This document shows positions 51,523-54,404 of a stretch of DNA of 54,404 nt, one piece after another. Numbering within the stretch: the first letter of the stretch is position 1; every line of letters starts with the position of its first letter. The position numbers and the translations under genes are program-made. Origin of the DNA: CAZFVY01 sp964522665 (GTDB lineage Bacteria; Verrucomicrobiota; Verrucomicrobiia; Limisphaerales; CAZFVY01); NCBI GenBank assembly GCA_964522665.1, contig CAZFVY010000040.1, forward strand, positions 1-54,404, given 5' to 3'. The notes below the pieces were generated by a model. That model did not search any database. It was not told the DNA's origin and worked only from the letters and a program-made list of their open reading frames with translations.

Positions 51523-52518
51523 ATGAACGATTCGCTGGTGATTCCACCGCGCGCGACGGACGATTTGAACGTGCGCCAACCGCCGCCGCCCGCGCGATTG
51601 GACGCGCTCTCCCGCGAAATCCTCGCGCTCAAGCGCAAGCTAAACGCGGTGATCCTGGCGCATAACTATCAGGTGGCGGAAATCCAAGACGTCGCGGATT
51701 ACGTGGGTGATTCGCTCGGCCTTTCCCGCCAGGCGGCCGGCACGGACGCGGAGGTCATCGTCTTCTGTGGCGTCCATTTCATGGCCGAGACCGCGAAGAT
51801 CCTCAACCCGGGGAAAGTCGTTATCCTGCCCGACCAGGACGCCGGCTGCTCGTTGGAGGAGAGCTGCCCCGCGCCAAAGCTGGCCGCGTTGCAGGCGACC
51901 AACCCAAATTTTTACACCATCGCCTACATCAATTGCAGCGCGGACGTGAAGGCCTTAAGCGATGTGCTGTGCACCAGTGGCAACGCGGTCAAGATCGTCA
52001 ACGCCGCTCCCCGCGACCGCGATCTGCTCTTTGTGCCCGACGAGAACCTGGGCGCCTGGGTCATGGAGCAGACGGGCCGGCCGATGACGCTATGGCAGGG
52101 CAATTGTTACGCGCACGTGGAATTCACGCACGCGAGCATTATGCGGATTCGCCAGCAGTTCCCCGGGGCGCCCGTGGTGGCTCATCCCGAGTGCACGCGC
52201 GCGGTGCGGTTGCTGGCGGACGAGATTTGTTCCACCGAGAAAATGGTGGCCTATTGTCAGCGCGCGACCGCGCGGCAGATTATCATCGCGACCGAAGCGG
52301 GCATGCTTCACCGCTTGCGCAAAGAATGCCCCGGCAAGGAATTCATCCCGGCGCCCACTGATCGCTGCCGCTGCAACGAGTGCAAGTTCATGAAAATGAA
52401 CACGCTTGAGAAACTCTACGATTGCATGGTGAACCTGGAACCCCGTCTTGAATTGCCCCCGGAGACGCTGCGGCGCGCGCGCGCGCCGATCGACCGCATG
52501 CTGTCGCTCTCCGCGTGA
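51523..52518 (+). CDS. nadA: Quinolinate synthase
   Basis: A 331-residue [4Fe-4S] enzyme that condenses iminoaspartate with dihydroxyacetone phosphate to quinolinate in NAD biosynthesis. The three cluster ligands by family comparison are C109 (DAGCSLE), C195 (WQGNCYAH) and C287 (CRCNECKFMKMN). Other family features are AVILAHNYQVAEIQDVADY, GDSLGLSRQA, FCGVHFMAETAKILNP, INCSADVKALSDVLCTSGNA and VVAHPECTRAV. Length is normal. It is transcribed away from the sulfate operon. nadB and nadC are not in the window. Confidence 0.97.
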   Translation: MNDSLVIPPRATDDLNVRQPPPPARLDALSREILALKRKLNAVILAHNYQVAEIQDVADYVGDSLGLSRQAAGTDAEVIVFCGVHFMAETAKILNPGKVVILPDQDAGCSLEESCPAPKLAALQATNPNFYTIAYINCSADVKALSDVLCTSGNAVKIVNAAPRDRDLLFVPDENLGAWVMEQTGRPMTLWQGNCYAHVEFTHASIMRIRQQFPGAPVVAHPECTRAVRLLADEICSTEKMVAYCQRATARQIIIATEAGMLHRLRKECPGKEFIPAPTDRCRCNECKFMKMNTLEKLYDCMVNLEPRLELPPETLRRARAPIDRMLSLSA

Positions 52519-52608
52519 CGGACTGTGGAAATGGCGACCGTAATTTACGGCGATGACACGGCGGCCGCGCGCCGTGTAAACCAACTCGCCAACGCCAAAA
52601 CTGGACCG

Positions 52609-53640
52609 CTAGGGCGCGACAACGACGCGATAAAACCGCCGCCCCGAGGAAGCCGCATTGGTATCACTCAAGCTGACCGGACGCGTCGTGAAGGTGTTGG
52701 TAGCGACGTTTACCCAGGTCTTCAGGTCGGTTGACGCCTGCAACGCAAACGGAAATCCACCGGGACCCGAAGTTTCGAGCTGGGCGCCATTTGGTCCCGC
52801 GCCGTCGGCGGTTACGGTGATCGGGTCGTCCGGGATAAGCGCGGCTTGATAATATTGCCCCGGGAGGTTGTTTCGGGGGTCCGTGTAGGTCAGCGCCGGC
52901 GCGGTGAACGTCAATCGGCTCAACGCGTGCCAAGTCACCAAATCCGAGCTGACCAAAATGAGGCAGGTGCGACCGACGGGGCCGGAGAGCTGCAGTTGAT
53001 TCAGCCCGGCGGACGATCGGACGGGCGCGCTCAATCGAATCGAGATGTCCTGGGTGGCGTAGAGTCGCGCGGAAAAATTCGCCTTCGGATATCCGCCATT
53101 CGCCTGCGCCAAAGACCAGCCTAGCAGGCCATCGAGCCAAAAATCGTTGAAACTCTCGCCAATCGTCGGCGGGTTGTAAAACAGCAAGCCGGCACGGCTG
53201 CCGATCGTCTCGGCCAAGCCTTCAAACTGCACAGTCCACGTAAAGTCGTCCGGAACGGTCACCGAGAATCCCGCCAAGGACTTGGTATTATAGCCGGCCT
53301 CAATCGAAAACCGGCCGCTATCGTAAATCACCGTTCCCGGAGTCTGCCCGCCGCTGGGGCCAGGCCCGTCGTTCAAGCGAAACCTGATCCGTGCCGTCGC
53401 ATTGGTGACGAGCGTCAGCTCCGCGTAGTATTCGAACTCGAAAACGTTGGCAATCCGCGCGATGCCACCGAGGCCGATTTCATCTCCATACTCAAAGGCC
53501 GACGGGAAATAGTTGGTCTCGGAAGTCAGCGAATTATCGTAGATGATTTCCGCGCGCGCCGTAACCGGTAGAAGCGCCCCAACGAAAACCGCGAGGACGG
53601 CCACGGCCCAGCCGATCAGCAAGACGCGTGTCGGCTTCAC
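52609..53640 (-). CDS. Secreted protein of unknown function with two FYR-type modules
   Basis: No named family was recognised. The 343-residue product from GTG 53640 has an immediate signal peptide, RVLLIGWAVAVLAVFVGALLPVTARA. The N-terminal part (AEIIYDNSLTSETNYFPSAF ... RIRFRLNDGPGPSGGQTPG, FSVTVPDDFTWTVQFEGL, GLLFYNPPTIGES) resembles the 'choice-of-anchor' beta-sandwich domains of secreted Verrucomicrobia/Planctomycetes proteins. Two C-terminal modules follow: CLILVSSDLVTWHALSRL ... QYYQAALIP and ALQASTDLKTWVNVATN ... RRFYRVVVAP, the second being the shared terminal module. The open frame extends upstream to a TTG at 53742, but that would put ~34 residues before the signal peptide. Confidence 0.72.
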   Translation of the reverse strand: MKPTRVLLIGWAVAVLAVFVGALLPVTARAEIIYDNSLTSETNYFPSAFEYGDEIGLGGIARIANVFEFEYYAELTLVTNATARIRFRLNDGPGPSGGQTPGTVIYDSGRFSIEAGYNTKSLAGFSVTVPDDFTWTVQFEGLAETIGSRAGLLFYNPPTIGESFNDFWLDGLLGWSLAQANGGYPKANFSARLYATQDISIRLSAPVRSSAGLNQLQLSGPVGRTCLILVSSDLVTWHALSRLTFTAPALTYTDPRNNLPGQYYQAALIPDDPITVTADGAGPNGAQLETSGPGGFPFALQASTDLKTWVNVATNTFTTRPVSLSDTNAASSGRRFYRVVVAP

Positions 53641-53749
53641 CGCGGAACCAACGCCCCCAAGCTGCGGAAACCGGGTCGCTTTGCTCGCGCACACGCCGTC
53701 TGATGCTCCCACGCCGAAGCGTACAAAGAGGGTATCGATCAAGCAGAGC

Positions 53750-54298
53750 TTATTTCGCGGCGAGGGCGGCCTCGATTGCCTCGGTCATTTCCGGGGAGTC
53801 CGGTTTTACCTTTGATTCAAAACGCTTGAGAATTTTCCCATCGCGCCCCACCAGGAACTTGCTGAAATTCCAGCGAATGTCTCCGGCGAAAGGTGACTCG
53901 CTGCCCGCCAGCAAGGCATAAAGCGGGTGCCGGTTCGGACCATTGACCTCGATCTTATCGTACAAGGGAAAGCTCACGTCATACTTAGTGGAGCAGAATT
54001 GCTTGATCTCCTCGTTCGTACCAGGTTCTTGCTGTCCGAATTGATTGCACGGAAACCCGGTGATCACCAATCCCTGGCTCTTGTATTTGCGATACGTTGC
54101 CTCGAGTTCCTTGTATTGGGGGGTGAAACCACAATGCGACGCGACGTTCACGACGAGGACCACCTTGCCTTGATACGGCTTGAGGGAAGTCGCCTTGCCA
54201 TCGATATCCTTTAGTGGAACATCATAAAGCGCGCTGCCCGCTCGAGCAGAAACGACTTGAACCAACAATGCCGCGACGAAAAAGCCAAAAAGTTTCAT
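53750..54298 (-). CDS. Secreted glutathione peroxidase family protein
   Basis: A 182-residue thiol peroxidase. The signal peptide is KLFGFFVAALLVQVVSARAG, so it is exported. The peroxidatic Cys is C56 in NVASHCGFT. The tetrad partners are Q90 in NQFGQQEPG, W143 and N144 in RWNFSKFLV. Members of this Cys-type family usually use thioredoxin rather than glutathione. ATG 54298 was preferred because it starts directly at the signal peptide. It lies 109 bp upstream of the GTG proposed for the next leftward gene; the 54299-54404 edge holds nothing recognised. Confidence 0.93.
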   Translation of the reverse strand: MKLFGFFVAALLVQVVSARAGSALYDVPLKDIDGKATSLKPYQGKVVLVVNVASHCGFTPQYKELEATYRKYKSQGLVITGFPCNQFGQQEPGTNEEIKQFCSTKYDVSFPLYDKIEVNGPNRHPLYALLAGSESPFAGDIRWNFSKFLVGRDGKILKRFESKVKPDSPEMTEAIEAALAAK

Positions 54299-54404
54299 GG
54301 CCCCAAAGATGCACGCGCGAACGCGAATTGTCAACCGCGCCCCGCTCACGGGTGTGTGACGCCAAAGTAACCTGAGGGTCAGGCGGCAACTTGGATTTTG
54401 AGGT

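Overview
The window looks like a chromosomal segment of a Verrucomicrobiota bacterium, probably of the Limisphaerales/Pedosphaera type. The evidence is: high G+C; a 'Planctomycete/Verrucomicrobia-type' membrane-bound dehydrogenase with a C-terminal cytochrome c; prepilin-like proteins with an H-X9-DG motif; a DUF3568-type lipoprotein; a Tat-dependent Gfo/Idh/MocA oxidoreductase; and five large secreted proteins that share a C-terminal module ending in R-x-F-Y-R or a close variant. Few starts have a recognisable Shine-Dalgarno sequence. No rRNA, tRNA, CRISPR array, insertion sequence or phage gene was recognised.

Layout. 1-482 has no gene but carries hairpins, a candidate promoter and a terminator-like folded leader just before a YtcJ-type amidohydrolase (483-2306). 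2362-6086 holds a secreted beta-helix protein and, divergently, an unidentified 392-residue protein paired with a PfkB-family kinase. 6141-10931 is a 1596-residue exported mosaic: NodB-like domain, FG-GAP repeats, PVC dehydrogenase, HEAT-like repeats, cytochrome c. A decayed RHS fragment follows. 11468-23087 is mostly secreted proteins: a PD40 beta-propeller, two tandem H-X9-DG prepilin-like proteins, a subtilase with an STN-like N-terminus, a Gfo/Idh/MocA oxidoreductase and a 1074-residue multi-domain protein. 23330-26382 encodes a NarL-type response regulator and its histidine kinase. 26820-28304 is a secreted protein made of four copies of a ~62-residue repeat.

28736-43466 is mainly housekeeping: YmdB-like phosphodiesterase, XseA, a CPXCG protein, a TMEM14-like membrane protein, HrpB, an SDR, a secreted alpha/beta hydrolase, an exported amidohydrolase fused to a CBM9-like domain, a translationally coupled trio (membrane protein, adenylate-kinase-like NMP kinase, zinc ribbon), Fmt, and an MFS transporter preceded by a possible coupled leader ORF. 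43580-45025 encodes an NtrC-type regulator whose GAFTGA loop reads GAFTDA. 45026-45650 is a non-coding cluster of hairpins and 29-31-bp tandem repeats that abuts the stop codon of a DUF3568-like lipoprotein.

46235-51395 is a compact leftward sulfate-uptake operon: outer-membrane porin, sulfate-binding protein, CysT, CysW and CysA, with the last four joined by 4-bp stop/start overlaps. An AT-rich inverted repeat lies just upstream, in the region shared with the divergent nadA. The window ends with another secreted protein carrying the C-terminal module and a secreted glutathione peroxidase. All family assignments come from reading motifs by eye; no database search was run.
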